This document shows positions 27,526 through 36,501 of a stretch of 64,000 bases of DNA, in pieces. The position numbers and the translations under genes are program-made. A model generated the notes under the pieces. The model was given only the letters and a program-made list of their open reading frames with translations, did no database searches and had not been told where the DNA came from. The first letter of the stretch is position 1. Each line of letters starts with the position of its first letter. Source of the stretch: Oscillospiraceae bacterium (lineage in GTDB: Bacteria; Bacillota; Clostridia; Oscillospirales; Oscillospiraceae); NCBI GenBank assembly GCA_902791215.1, contig CADAUZ010000017.1:25746-89745 (forward strand). The letters are read 5' to 3'.

Positions 27526-28522
27526 CGCCATGGGCGGCGACAACGCGCCCGGTGAAATCGTAAAGGGCGCCATGCGCGCGAAGAACGAGCTCGGCGTGGA
27601 CATCGTGCTGGTGGGCAAAAAGGAAGAGATCGAGGCCTGCCTCGAAAGCGACGACCGCTACCGGGTCGAGATCGTGGACGCCCGCGAGGTCGTCACCATG
27701 GAGGACGACCCCAGCACCGCGACCCGCCGCAAGAAGGATTCCTCCATGACCGTGGCCCTCAACCTCCTGCGCGACGGCAAGGGCGACGCGGTGGTCTCCG
27801 CCGGCTCCACGGGGGCGTTGCTGACGGGAGCGACCCTGATCGTCAAGCGCATCCGCGGCATCCGCCGGGCCGCCATGGCTCCGGTCCTGCCCGCGGGCGA
27901 GCACGGCATCATGCTCATCGACTGCGGCGCGAACGTCGAATGCACGCCCGAGTACCTCCTGCAGTTTGCCTACATGGGCAGCTTTTATGCAAAAAAAATG
28001 ATGGGCTGTGAACCCCCCCGCGTCGGCCTTCTCAACGTCGGCACCGAGGACACCAAGGGCGGCGAGCTCCAGCACCAGGCCTTTTCCCTGCTCAAGCAGG
28101 CGGGGGACGAGGGGCGCATCAACTTCGTCGGCAACGTCGAGGGAACCGGCGTCTTTGAGGGCGCGGCGGATGTCGTCGTGACCGACGGCTTCACCGGAAA
28201 CGTTCTTCTGAAGGCGACCGAGGGGACGATCAAGTTTTTGATGAAATCCCTCAAGGGTGTGTTCTACAAGAGCACCAAGAACAAGCTGGCCGCCGCCGTT
28301 TTGAAGAATGATCTGACCGCCATGAAGAAATCCATGGATGTAAACGAGGTCGGCGGCACCGCCTTTGTGGGCATCTCTAAGCCCGTCATCAAGGCCCACG
28401 GCTCCTCCAACGCGGCAAGCCTCTTTGCCGCCGTGCGCCAGGCCGTCGCCTATGTCAACGCGAACGTGGCGCAGGACATCGAGGACAACATCGAATACAT
28501 GAAGCTGAAAGCGGATAACTGA
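27509..28522 (+). CDS. plsX: Phosphate acyltransferase PlsX
   Basis: This 337-residue enzyme converts acyl-ACP to acyl-phosphate, the first step of phospholipid synthesis in the PlsX/PlsY route. It opens IIIDAMGGDNAP and contains SAGSTGALLTGA and GNVEGTGVFEGAADVVVTDGF-type motifs. The start is TTG 27509, preceded by AAGGAGGT (27493-27500) inside trmFO. It ends TGATG on the rnc start. The acpP gene that often lies between plsX and rnc is absent here. Confidence 0.96.
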   Translation: MRIIIDAMGGDNAPGEIVKGAMRAKNELGVDIVLVGKKEEIEACLESDDRYRVEIVDAREVVTMEDDPSTATRRKKDSSMTVALNLLRDGKGDAVVSAGSTGALLTGATLIVKRIRGIRRAAMAPVLPAGEHGIMLIDCGANVECTPEYLLQFAYMGSFYAKKMMGCEPPRVGLLNVGTEDTKGGELQHQAFSLLKQAGDEGRINFVGNVEGTGVFEGAADVVVTDGFTGNVLLKATEGTIKFLMKSLKGVFYKSTKNKLAAAVLKNDLTAMKKSMDVNEVGGTAFVGISKPVIKAHGSSNAASLFAAVRQAVAYVNANVAQDIEDNIEYMKLKADN

Positions 28523-29196
28523 TGGATAAGCTGGAAGAAAAAATCGGATATCATTTTCACGACCGGGACCTGCTCACCACCGCGCTGACCCACAGCTCCT
28601 ACGCAAACGAGAAGCACGGCGAGGCCCAGAGCTACGAGCGCCTGGAGTTTCTGGGCGACTCCATCCTCGGCCTTGTGACGGCGGAGTTTCTGTATACCCA
28701 TGAGCCGCGCCTGCCCGAGGGGCGCATGACGCGCCTCAGGGCCGAGCTGGTGTGCGAGGTAAGTTTACATAAAACCGCGCTCGAGCTGGGCCTTGGCCGA
28801 TACATGCGCTTGGGCCGGGGAGAAGAGCACACCGGCGGGCGCGAGCGTCCCTCCATCCTCGCGGACATGGTGGAGGCCATCATTGCGGCCATGTACCTGG
28901 ATTCCGGCATGGATCAGGCGAGAAGCTTCATCCTCGAGCGCATCCTCCATGACGTGGAGTTCGGCGACAGCCACCGCAGCGCCGACTACAAGACCCAGCT
29001 CCAGGAGCTGGTGCAGCGCAGGAGCAACCAGGTCATCACCTACCGCCTCAAGGGCGAGTCCGGCCCCGACCACGACAAGACCTTTCTCTTTGAGGTCCTC
29101 ATCAACGGCGAGACCTGCGGCGAGGGCAGCGGCAAGACCAAGAAGGAGGCCGAGCAGATGGCCGCCCGCAAGGCGCTGGAAGCGTATCGGGAATGA
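28522..29196 (+). CDS. rnc: Ribonuclease III
   Basis: This 224-residue double-strand-specific RNase processes rRNA and some mRNAs. The catalytic signature ERLEFLGDSILGLV (about 39-52) and a second acidic cluster (DMVEAIIAAMYLDSG) form the Mg site. A C-terminal dsRNA-binding domain ends near the stop (GSGKTKKEAEQMAARKAL). It overlaps plsX by 1 nt and the radical SAM gene by 4 nt, so translation is coupled. Confidence 0.97.
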   Translation: MDKLEEKIGYHFHDRDLLTTALTHSSYANEKHGEAQSYERLEFLGDSILGLVTAEFLYTHEPRLPEGRMTRLRAELVCEVSLHKTALELGLGRYMRLGRGEEHTGGRERPSILADMVEAIIAAMYLDSGMDQARSFILERILHDVEFGDSHRSADYKTQLQELVQRRSNQVITYRLKGESGPDHDKTFLFEVLINGETCGEGSGKTKKEAEQMAARKALEAYRE

Positions 29197-30209
29197 GCGC
29201 GAGAGCGTACATCGTCCCGGTCTTTGTCCCGCACTGGGGCTGCCCCCATGCCTGCGTGTTCTGCAACCAGCGCCGCATCTCCGGGGCGAATAAGCCAGCC
29301 TCAGCCGGGGACGTGAAAAATGCCATACAGCAAGCAGCCGCCTTCCTCCCCAAAGGAGGAAAGCGGCAACTGGCGTTTTATGGGGGCAGCTTCACCGCCA
29401 TCCCGGCAAGTGACCAGGAGGCGCTGTTGGGCGCTGCAAAGGAGGCAATGGACAGGGGGGAGATCGACGCTGTGCGCCTGTCCACCCGGCCCGACGCCAT
29501 CGACGACACGGTGCTTGCACGCCTCAAACGTTACGGTGTGGAGACTGTGGAGCTCGGCGCCCAGTCCATGGACGATGCGGTCCTGCGCCTGACCGAGCGC
29601 GGGCACACGGCGCAGGATGTGGAGCGGGCGTCACGGCTTGTCAAGGCTGCGGGCTTCCGCCTTATTCTCCAGATGATGACGGGCCTGCCCGGCGCGACGG
29701 ATGAAAGTGACATCGAGACCGCCCGCCGCCTCGTCGCCCTGCGCCCGGACGGGGTGCGCGTCTATCCCACGGTCATTGTGCGCGACACGGCGCTTTTTGA
29801 CCTGTGGCAGGCGGGGGAGTACCGGGAGCATACGGTGGAGGACGCGGTTTCAGTCTGCGCGAGGATCGTGCCGCTTTTTGAGCAGGCTAACATCCCCATT
29901 ATCCGCCTCGGCCTCAACCCCACGGAAGAGCTCTCCGGCGGCGCGGCGGTCGGCGGAGCCTATCACCCCGCGCTGGGGGAGCTGGTCAAAAGCCGCATCC
30001 TGCTGGAAAAAGCGCGGGCGCTGCTGAACGGAATCGAACCAGGCAGCCGCGTGACGCTCATGGTCGGGCGCGGCAAAACCTCGCAGATGGCGGGCCAGCA
30101 CCGGGAGAATGTCCGCAGGCTCACGGAGGAATACGCGCTCACCAATCTGAAAATCCGCGAAAAAACCGAAACGGACACGGAAATTGTGCTGCTTTCCATT
30201 GAAAAGTGA
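29193..30209 (+). CDS. Radical SAM protein of the rnc-smc cluster (Elp3/HemN-like)
   Basis: This 338-residue radical SAM enzyme has the iron-sulphur motif Cys17-x3-Cys21-x2-Cys24 (GCPHACVFC), a GGSFTAIP SAM motif and VETVELGAQSMDD, features shared with the Elp3 and HemN-like branches. Proteins of this type sit between rnc and smc in many Clostridia, but their substrate is not known to me. A C-terminal basic region (about 270-338) could bind RNA, and a tRNA-modification role is possible by analogy with Elp3. The start ATG overlaps the rnc stop. Confidence 0.85.
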   Translation: MSARAYIVPVFVPHWGCPHACVFCNQRRISGANKPASAGDVKNAIQQAAAFLPKGGKRQLAFYGGSFTAIPASDQEALLGAAKEAMDRGEIDAVRLSTRPDAIDDTVLARLKRYGVETVELGAQSMDDAVLRLTERGHTAQDVERASRLVKAAGFRLILQMMTGLPGATDESDIETARRLVALRPDGVRVYPTVIVRDTALFDLWQAGEYREHTVEDAVSVCARIVPLFEQANIPIIRLGLNPTEELSGGAAVGGAYHPALGELVKSRILLEKARALLNGIEPGSRVTLMVGRGKTSQMAGQHRENVRRLTEEYALTNLKIREKTETDTEIVLLSIEK

Positions 30210-30227
30210 GCGCAATGGGTATATAAT
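30199..30227 (+). promoter_or_regulatory. Internal promoter in front of smc (TTGAAA-17-TATAAT)
   Basis: TTGAAA (30199-30204) overlaps the end of the radical SAM gene, and TATAAT (30222-30227) lies 17 bp on. It gives smc its own transcript in the cluster. Confidence 0.6.
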
Positions 30228-30266
30228 ATAATGGTTTTATTTTAAAGAAGTATTGAGGTCATTGAT

Positions 30267-33200
30267 TTGTACTTAAAGGCACTCGAGATTCAGGGCTTCA
30301 AGTCCTTCGCGGACAAGACGCGCCTGAGCTTTGAAAAAGACATTACCGCCATCGTGGGGCCGAACGGCTCTGGCAAATCCAATATCTCCGACGCCCTGCT
30401 CTGGGTCATGGGCGAGCAGCGCTCCAAGGCGCTGCGCGGCAGCAAGATGGAGGACGTGATCTTCGGCGGCACCGAAAAGCGCGGGGCGATGGGCTACGCG
30501 CAGGTGTCGCTCGTGATCGATAACTCCGCCCACATCTTTGACTCTGACAGCTCGGAGATCATGCTGACCCGCCGCTATTACCGCAGCGGCGAGAGCGAGT
30601 ATTACATCAACAAGGAGGCCGTGCGCCTCAAGGACATTAACTCCCTCCTGATGGACACGGGCCTCGGCCGCGACGGCTACTCCATCATCGGCCAGGGCCG
30701 CATCGCCGAGATCGTCTCCTCCCGCAGCACCGACCGACGCGACGTGTTTGAGGAGGCGGCGGGTATCTCCCGCTACCGCTACCGCAAGGAGGAGGCCGAG
30801 CGCAAGCTCGAGCGCACCGAGGAAAACCTGGTGCGCATCAATGACAAGATCGAGGAGCTGGAGCTGCAGGTCGGGCCGCTGAGAAAGCAGGCCGAGGTCG
30901 CAAAGCAGTACCTGAAGCTCCGCGACGAGCTGCGTGTGCAGGAAATCTCCCTCTGGATGGCCCAGCTCGACAAGCTCCACCAGCAAAACGAGGCCGTACA
31001 GCTTGAGTTTGAGCAGGTGAACCGGGAGCTGGAAAAGGCCCGGGCAGACCTCGAAGCACTCTATGCGTCCTCCGAGGGCATCGGCGAGCGTATGCACCGC
31101 AAGGACGTTGAGACCGAGCAGGCCCGCGAGCGCCTTTCGGCAGCGGAAGGGGAGAGCGCCAAGTGCGAATCCCTCGTTGCCGTCCTGCGGGCCGATCAGA
31201 AGAGCACCCAGGAGAGTCTGGAGCGCATGCTTGCCGACATTGCCGAGCAGGAAAACCGCGTGCGCGAGGTCAGGAAAAATATCGACGAGGCGGAAGGGAA
31301 GCTCAAAGAGCTTGACACAAGCCTCAATGAACTGCGCGAGGAGAACGGCCGCAACCAGAACGCCCTGGAGGGCGCGCGCATGAAGGTCAAAAACCGCGAG
31401 ATGAACGTGGAGACCCTCACCGAGAAGGTCAACCGCCTGTCGGTCGACGCGCGGACCATGGACTCGCGCATCAAGATGCTCGACGATATGCAGCGCGATT
31501 TCGAGGGCTTTTCCAAGGCGGTCAAGGGCGTCATGCGCGAATCCGCCCGTGGAAACCTCAAAGGCATCCACGCGCCGGTGGCAAACCTCATCCGCACGGA
31601 CGACGAGTTTGCCCTGGCCCTCGAAACCGCCCTCGGCGCCTCTGCCCAGAACATTGTCACCGACACCATGGCCGACGGCCGCGCCGCCATCGAATACCTC
31701 AAGCGTTCCGACGGCGGCAGGGCCACCTTCCTGGCCCTTGACACCGTGCGCGGCACTGTCATGAAAAACGCCCCCGACCGGGACCCCGGCTTTGTCGGCA
31801 TCGCGTCGGAACTCGTGCAGTGCGACGAGAAATACAGCGGCATCATCGCCGAGCTCCTGGGCCGCACGGTCATTGCCGAACGACTCAGCGACGCCATCCG
31901 CATGTCGAAGAATAACCAGAACCGCCTGCGCATCGTGACGCTCGACGGCCAGCTTATAAGCCCCGGCGGCGCCATGACCGGCGGCAGCAGCGTGCGCGGC
32001 AGCGGCATCCTCTCGAGGGCAAACGAGCTCGAAAAGCTCAGAAAGCAGCGCGAGAGAATGCGCGAGGACGAAAAGCGCTCCGTACAGGAGCTGGAGCGGG
32101 CGCGCACAGACCTCGCCTCCGTGCGCTATCAGCTCGATATGTGCGTGGAGGAGCAGAGCGAGCTCAAGAGCAAGATGTCCTCCCTCGAAGCCGAGAAGCG
32201 CGCCACCCAGACCAATACCGCCCAGATGAAGCTGCTGCTGGAAAGTCTCAGCGGCGATAGCTTGGAGCGGCAGAAGACGGTGGACGCCTTCCGCAGCCGC
32301 ATTGAGGATTTCAATAATCGTATCGCAGAGCGGGAAGAGGAGCTTAAAAAGCTCCGCGCCAAAGCAGACGCCATCCGGGGCGAGATCGCGGACATCAGCA
32401 AGTCCAAGCTCGAGCTCGAGGGCAAGCGCACGAGAGCCGACAAGGAGGCTCAGACCCGCAACAGCGAGATCCTGGACCTGGAGCGCCGCAGCGCGAGGAT
32501 CGAGCAGAAAAAGCTCGCCGCCGACATGGAAGAAAAGCAGCTCATGGACAAGCTCTGGGAAAACTACGAGCTGAGCCATACCGCCGCCCAAGCCCTGCGC
32601 CAGGAGGTGGAGAGCATCCCGAAGGCAAGCAAGGCGGTGTCGGAGCTGCGCGGCAAAATCAACGCCCTCGGCACGCCGAACCTCGGCGCCATCGACGAAT
32701 TTGAGCGCGTCAATACCCGCTACGAATTTCTCACCGAGCAGCGCAGCGATATCGACAAAGCGAAGGCTGAGCTCCTTGACATCATCAAGGACATCACCAG
32801 CCAGATGGAGGAGGTCTTCCTCGAGCGCTTCAAGCAGATCAACGCCTGCTTTCACGAGACCTTCCTGGACCTCTTCGGCGGCGGCAAGGCCGAGCTTCGC
32901 CTGGAGGACGAGAACGATGTCTTGAACTGCGGCATCGAGATCAAGGTGCAGCCGCCCGGCAAGGCGCTGTCGAACATCAGCCTCCTGTCCGGCGGCGAGA
33001 TGGCCTTCGTCGCCATCGCCCTGTACTTTGCGATTTTGAAGGTGCGCCCGACGCCGTTTTGCGTCATGGACGAGATCGAGGCCGCCCTGGACGACGCAAA
33101 CGTCAATCGCTACGCAAGCTACATGCGCAAGATGGCGGACAAGACGCAGTTTCTGGTCATCACCCACCGCCGCGGCACCATGGAGGAGGCCGACATGCTC

Positions 33201-33284
33201 TACGGTGTGACCATGCAGGAGAAGGGCGTCTCGACCGTGATTGAGCTGGATTTGGAGACCGCGCAGAAAACAGCGGAGGTATGA
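30267..33284 (+). CDS. smc: Chromosome segregation ATPase SMC (short-arm form)
   Basis: This 1,005-residue SMC organises the chromosome by loop extrusion with ScpA/ScpB. The TTG start follows GAGGT. Walker A is GPNGSGKSN (31-39), the signature is LSGGE (907-911) and Walker B is CVMDEIEAALDD (about 933-944). The hinge spans about residues 430-575 (GIHAPVANLI to GGAMTGGSS). B. subtilis SMC is about 1,190 residues with its hinge starting near 515. Here both coiled-coil arms are shorter by a similar amount (about 85 residues each), so the molecule looks intact but compact. ftsY follows, as is usual. Confidence 0.95.
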   Translation: MYLKALEIQGFKSFADKTRLSFEKDITAIVGPNGSGKSNISDALLWVMGEQRSKALRGSKMEDVIFGGTEKRGAMGYAQVSLVIDNSAHIFDSDSSEIMLTRRYYRSGESEYYINKEAVRLKDINSLLMDTGLGRDGYSIIGQGRIAEIVSSRSTDRRDVFEEAAGISRYRYRKEEAERKLERTEENLVRINDKIEELELQVGPLRKQAEVAKQYLKLRDELRVQEISLWMAQLDKLHQQNEAVQLEFEQVNRELEKARADLEALYASSEGIGERMHRKDVETEQARERLSAAEGESAKCESLVAVLRADQKSTQESLERMLADIAEQENRVREVRKNIDEAEGKLKELDTSLNELREENGRNQNALEGARMKVKNREMNVETLTEKVNRLSVDARTMDSRIKMLDDMQRDFEGFSKAVKGVMRESARGNLKGIHAPVANLIRTDDEFALALETALGASAQNIVTDTMADGRAAIEYLKRSDGGRATFLALDTVRGTVMKNAPDRDPGFVGIASELVQCDEKYSGIIAELLGRTVIAERLSDAIRMSKNNQNRLRIVTLDGQLISPGGAMTGGSSVRGSGILSRANELEKLRKQRERMREDEKRSVQELERARTDLASVRYQLDMCVEEQSELKSKMSSLEAEKRATQTNTAQMKLLLESLSGDSLERQKTVDAFRSRIEDFNNRIAEREEELKKLRAKADAIRGEIADISKSKLELEGKRTRADKEAQTRNSEILDLERRSARIEQKKLAADMEEKQLMDKLWENYELSHTAAQALRQEVESIPKASKAVSELRGKINALGTPNLGAIDEFERVNTRYEFLTEQRSDIDKAKAELLDIIKDITSQMEEVFLERFKQINACFHETFLDLFGGGKAELRLEDENDVLNCGIEIKVQPPGKALSNISLLSGGEMAFVAIALYFAILKVRPTPFCVMDEIEAALDDANVNRYASYMRKMADKTQFLVITHRRGTMEEADMLYGVTMQEKGVSTVIELDLETAQKTAEV

Positions 33285-33299
33285 GGGCAAAGCAGTGCT

Positions 33300-33413
33300 G
33301 TAGGGGCCGTTCACGAACGGCCCGCGCGGAGGAATGTTTATTGTACGAATCTGCCCGGGCGAAAAACAAGACGGCCGCCATGCTCTGCCGGGCGATTCGT
33401 GAATCGCCCCTAC
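33300..33413. repeat. GTAGGGGC/GCCCCTAC element, family B, copy 2
   Basis: This 114-bp element starts GTAGGGGCCGTTCACGAACG and ends GATTCGTGAATCGCCCCTAC. Each end is itself a hairpin and the two ends pair with each other. It has the same length as the copy at 36311. It sits in the smc-ftsY gap; the rest of that gap holds only the ftsY ribosome site (TAGGAG). Confidence 0.85.
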
Positions 33414-33510
33414 GCTTGTTGTCCCAGGTTTATTTCAAATCGTACACACGATAATCTGGAGTTATGTCCTGTTTCCGGATAAAGATAATGAATAGTTAGG
33501 AGCAAATACA

Positions 33511-34416
33511 ATGGGATTTTTTGACAAGATCTTCTCCGGCCTGACCAAGACCAGAGTGAAGATGGAGGATCTGGAGCAGATCTTCCAGGACTACCGTCCA
33601 GATGACGACGATTTCTTTGACGAGCTGGAAGAGCTCCTCATCATGGCGGACATGGGCGTGGACACGGTGGACCGGGTCGTCACCTCCATGCACTATCTCT
33701 GCTTTGACAAGAACATCAAGCGCGGCGACAAGGCCCGCGAGGTGCTGATCGACGAGCTCAAGAAGGAGCTGGACGCGGGCGAATCCGAGCTCAAGATCGG
33801 GACAAAGCCCAGCGTGATCCTCATGGTGGGCGTCAACGGCGTCGGCAAGACCACCACCATCGGCAAGCTTGCCGCCCTGCTCAAGTCCCAGGGCAAGAAG
33901 GTCCTGCTGTGCGCGGGCGATACCTTCCGCGCCGCCGCCGCCGATCAGCTCGAGATCTGGGCCAACCGCGCGGGCGTGGACATCGTGCGTCATGAGGAGG
34001 GGAGCGACCCCGCCGCCGTCGTGTATGACGGCATCTGCGCCGGCAAGGCGAGAGACATGGACGTCATCATCATCGACACCGCCGGGCGCCTGCACAACAA
34101 GGCAAACCTCATGAACGAGCTGAGCAAGATGCGCCGCATCATCGACCGGGAGCTTCCCGGCGCGGACGTGGAGACCCTCATGGTCCTCGACGCCACCACC
34201 GGCCAGAACGGCCTTATCCAGGCCGAGCAGTTCCTGGAGACCGCGGGTCTGACCGGCATTGTGCTGACAAAGCTTGACGGCACGGCCAAGGGCGGCGTGG
34301 TCTTCGCCATCGCAAACCGCCTCAAGCTTCCCGTGAAGTTTGTCGGCGTCGGCGAGGGGATCGACGATCTCATCCCGTTCAATCCCAAGGACTACATCGA
34401 GGCACTGTTTAAATAA
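33511..34416 (+). CDS. ftsY: Signal recognition particle receptor FtsY
   Basis: This 301-residue GTPase docks SRP-ribosome complexes at the membrane. It is a minimal form with no acidic A domain. The N helical bundle is about 1-95, and the G domain has [10 protein letters not shown] (107-116), [16 protein letters not shown] and [10 protein letters not shown], ending in [11 protein letters not shown]. The lipid-binding helix at the extreme N-terminus ([11 protein letters not shown]) fits membrane targeting. A repeat element separates it from smc. Confidence 0.97.
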   Translation: MGFFDKIFSGLTKTRVKMEDLEQIFQDYRPDDDDFFDELEELLIMADMGVDTVDRVVTSMHYLCFDKNIKRGDKAREVLIDELKKELDAGESELKIGTKPSVILMVGVNGVGKTTTIGKLAALLKSQGKKVLLCAGDTFRAAAADQLEIWANRAGVDIVRHEEGSDPAAVVYDGICAGKARDMDVIIIDTAGRLHNKANLMNELSKMRRIIDRELPGADVETLMVLDATTGQNGLIQAEQFLETAGLTGIVLTKLDGTAKGGVVFAIANRLKLPVKFVGVGEGIDDLIPFNPKDYIEALFK

Positions 34417-34429
34417 AAGGAGATTTTAT

Positions 34430-34735
34430 ATGATAACCAGTAAACAGCGCGCCCAGCTTCGCGGCCTTGCCATGGCCGAGGATACCATTATCCAGATCGG
34501 CAAGGGCGGCATCACCGACAGCGTCGTGGCCTCCGTGTCCGCCGCTCTGAAAGCGCGGGAGCTCGTCAAGGGCAAGGTGCTGGAAAATTCCATGCTCTCC
34601 GCCCGCGAGGCCTGCGATGCCCTCGCAGAGGCCTGCAAGGCCGAGCAGGTGCAGGTGATCGGCACCAAGTTCGTGCTCTACAAGCGCAACGAAAAAGAGC
34701 CGAAGATCGAGCTTGTAAAGGACAGAAAGAAATGA
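34430..34735 (+). CDS. yhbY: CRM-domain RNA-binding protein, YhbY family
   Basis: This 101-residue protein associates with the pre-50S ribosomal subunit in characterised homologues. It has the CRM motif IGKGGITDSVV (the GxxG loop) and a basic C-terminal tail. ATG 34430 follows AAAGGAG and is preferred over longer in-frame starts inside ftsY. It overlaps nadD by 4 nt. Confidence 0.92.
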   Translation: MITSKQRAQLRGLAMAEDTIIQIGKGGITDSVVASVSAALKARELVKGKVLENSMLSAREACDALAEACKAEQVQVIGTKFVLYKRNEKEPKIELVKDRKK

Positions 34736-35898
34736 GAATCGCCATCTACGGCGGCAGCTTCAACCCGCCCCACATCGGTCACGCCGAGGCCGCCCGCGCA
34801 GCCTCCAAGGCGCTGGAGCCCGACAAGTTCCTCATCATCCCGACCAATACTCCGCCCCACAAGGAGCTGGAGGCGAACAGCCCCAGTCCCGAGCAGCGGC
34901 TGGAATTCTGCCGCCTCGCCTTCGGAGACATCCCGGGGGCGGAGGTCTCCGACATGGAACTGAGGCGCGAGGGCAAGAGCTACACCGCCGACACGGTGGA
35001 CGTCCTGCTGGAGCAGTACCCGGGGGCGGAGATCTGCATCGTGATGGGCACCGACATGTTTTTGAGCTTTCGCAGCTGGTACCGCTGGCAGCACATGCTG
35101 GAAACGTGCACCCTCGCGGTACTGAGCCGGGAAGATTTTGACCGCCGCGAGATCGAAAACTTCAAGGCGGAGCTGGAGAAGGAAAACGGCGCGAAGGTGA
35201 TCCTCATCCCGCACCTGCCCCTGCCCATGAGCTCCACCGAGATCCGCGAGCGCCTGCGCCGGGGCCTCGGGTCGGACGATCTGTGCCAGGGCGTGTACGA
35301 GTGCATCATCCGAAACGGCTACTATGACGCAAAGCCGGAGCTTTCCTGGCTGCGGCAGATGGTGATGCCCTACCTCAAGGAAAACCGCATCGCCCATGTC
35401 ACGGGGGTGGAAAGTCAGGCGGTCATGCTCGCCATGCGCTGGGGCGCGGACCCGGACACCGCCGCCATCGCGGGCATCCTGCACGATATCACCAAGGCGC
35501 AGAGCAAAGAGAAACAGTTGAAACTGTGCGAGAAATATGGTATCATTCTGGAAAACGCCGAACGGGAGAACCCCGCGCTGCTGCATGCCCGCACGGGCGC
35601 GGCGCTTGCGAAAGAGCGCTTCGGCATCTCCGATGAGATTTACAGCGCCATCCGCTGGCACACCACCGGCAAGCCCGACATGAGCACGCTGGAGAAGATC
35701 ATCTACCTTGCCGACTACACCGAGCCTACGCGCGATTTTGAGGGCGTGGAGGAGCTGCGGGAGCTTTCGTTTGAGGACCTGGACAGGGCCATGGCCCTGG
35801 GACTCGAAATGAGCATTGAGGACCTCACCGAGCGAGGCAAGCCGATCTTCCACGACACCATGGACGCGTACAACTGGTATAAAAATCTGACTGAATAA
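34732..35898 (+). CDS. nadD: Fusion of nicotinate-nucleotide adenylyltransferase (NadD) and YqeK-type HD hydrolase
   Basis: A 388-residue two-domain protein. Residues 1 to about 197 are NadD, which makes deamido-NAD from nicotinate mononucleotide and ATP; the nucleotidyltransferase motif is GSFNPPHIGH (8-17) and SSTEIRERL closes the site. Residues about 200-388 are a YqeK-like HD domain (HVTGVESQA, ILHDITKAQ, HTTGKPDMS, IYLADYTEP), a family known to hydrolyse Ap4A. In B. subtilis nadD and yqeK are separate neighbouring genes, so this fusion joins them physically. Both sets of catalytic residues appear intact. Confidence 0.94.
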   Translation: MRIAIYGGSFNPPHIGHAEAARAASKALEPDKFLIIPTNTPPHKELEANSPSPEQRLEFCRLAFGDIPGAEVSDMELRREGKSYTADTVDVLLEQYPGAEICIVMGTDMFLSFRSWYRWQHMLETCTLAVLSREDFDRREIENFKAELEKENGAKVILIPHLPLPMSSTEIRERLRRGLGSDDLCQGVYECIIRNGYYDAKPELSWLRQMVMPYLKENRIAHVTGVESQAVMLAMRWGADPDTAAIAGILHDITKAQSKEKQLKLCEKYGIILENAERENPALLHARTGAALAKERFGISDEIYSAIRWHTTGKPDMSTLEKIIYLADYTEPTRDFEGVEELRELSFEDLDRAMALGLEMSIEDLTERGKPIFHDTMDAYNWYKNLTE

Positions 35899-35919
35899 AA
35901 ATTGATTGGAGGAATTAGA

Positions 35920-36279
35920 ATGCTTACCGCAGAACAGATCGCCGCGATCGCCGCGAAAGCCCTTGAGGACAAGAAAGCCAAGGACGTCAAAGTCCTCCGC
36001 ACGACCGAGCATACCGTGCTTGCCGACTACTTTGTCATCTGCAACGGTACCTCCTCCACCCACATCAAGGCCCTGGTCGACGAGGTCGACAAGCAGCTGA
36101 GCGAGGCGGGCGAGCCCCCCACGCGCCGCGAGGGCCTGCGCTCCGATATCTGGGTGCTGATGGACTTCGGCTGCGTCATTGTCCACGTCTTCACCGACGA
36201 GGCCAGAAAGTTCTATGACCTGGAGCGCCTCTGGAGCGACGCCGCCGTCGTAGACCCCGCAACCTTAAGCGCCGAGTAA
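35920..36279 (+). CDS. rsfS: Ribosome silencing factor RsfS
   Basis: This 119-residue protein binds ribosomal protein uL14 and blocks subunit joining in starvation. It shows VLADYFVICNGTSSTHIKAL and the C-terminal DFGCVIVHVFTDEARKFYDLERLW block typical of the family. ATG 35920 follows TTGGAGGAA. It comes 21 nt after the nadD-yqeK fusion, the usual Firmicute order. Confidence 0.95.
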   Translation: MLTAEQIAAIAAKALEDKKAKDVKVLRTTEHTVLADYFVICNGTSSTHIKALVDEVDKQLSEAGEPPTRREGLRSDIWVLMDFGCVIVHVFTDEARKFYDLERLWSDAAVVDPATLSAE

Positions 36280-36310
36280 AACAGTTCACATCGGCATGAA
36301 GTAAAGCACC

Positions 36311-36424
36311 GTAGGGGCCGTTCACGAACGGCCCGTGCGGATTGACCGGGATTACACAGATTCGGCGGGGCGAAAACGCGGCAAGCCGCGTTTTGCTGCC
36401 GGGCGATTCGTGAATCGCCCCTAC
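36311..36424. repeat. GTAGGGGC/GCCCCTAC element, family B, copy 3
   Basis: This 114-bp element has ends identical to the copy at 33300 for about 24 bp on each side but a different centre (GCGGCAAGCCGC hairpin). It lies between rsfS and leuS. The remaining 77 nt before leuS show no T-box or other structured leader. Confidence 0.85.
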
Positions 36425-36501
36425 AATTCGAGTCAGATGCTTTGCCGTATACATCCGGTGCGCATTAGCTTTGCTATTTTGTTTTAGGGAGAGAATCCAA
36501 T

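Noticed and set aside
30273..33314. 1,013-codon open frame antisense to smc, and other long antisense frames (for example 5787-7520, 24835-25932, 50256-48838).
   Set aside because: They mirror high-GC coding sequence in the opposite frame, have no ribosome sites and give low-complexity Val/Leu/Gly/Arg-rich proteins with no family features.
36425..36501. Possible T-box leader for leuS.
   Set aside because: Only 77 nt remain after the repeat element, with no T-box consensus and no terminator.
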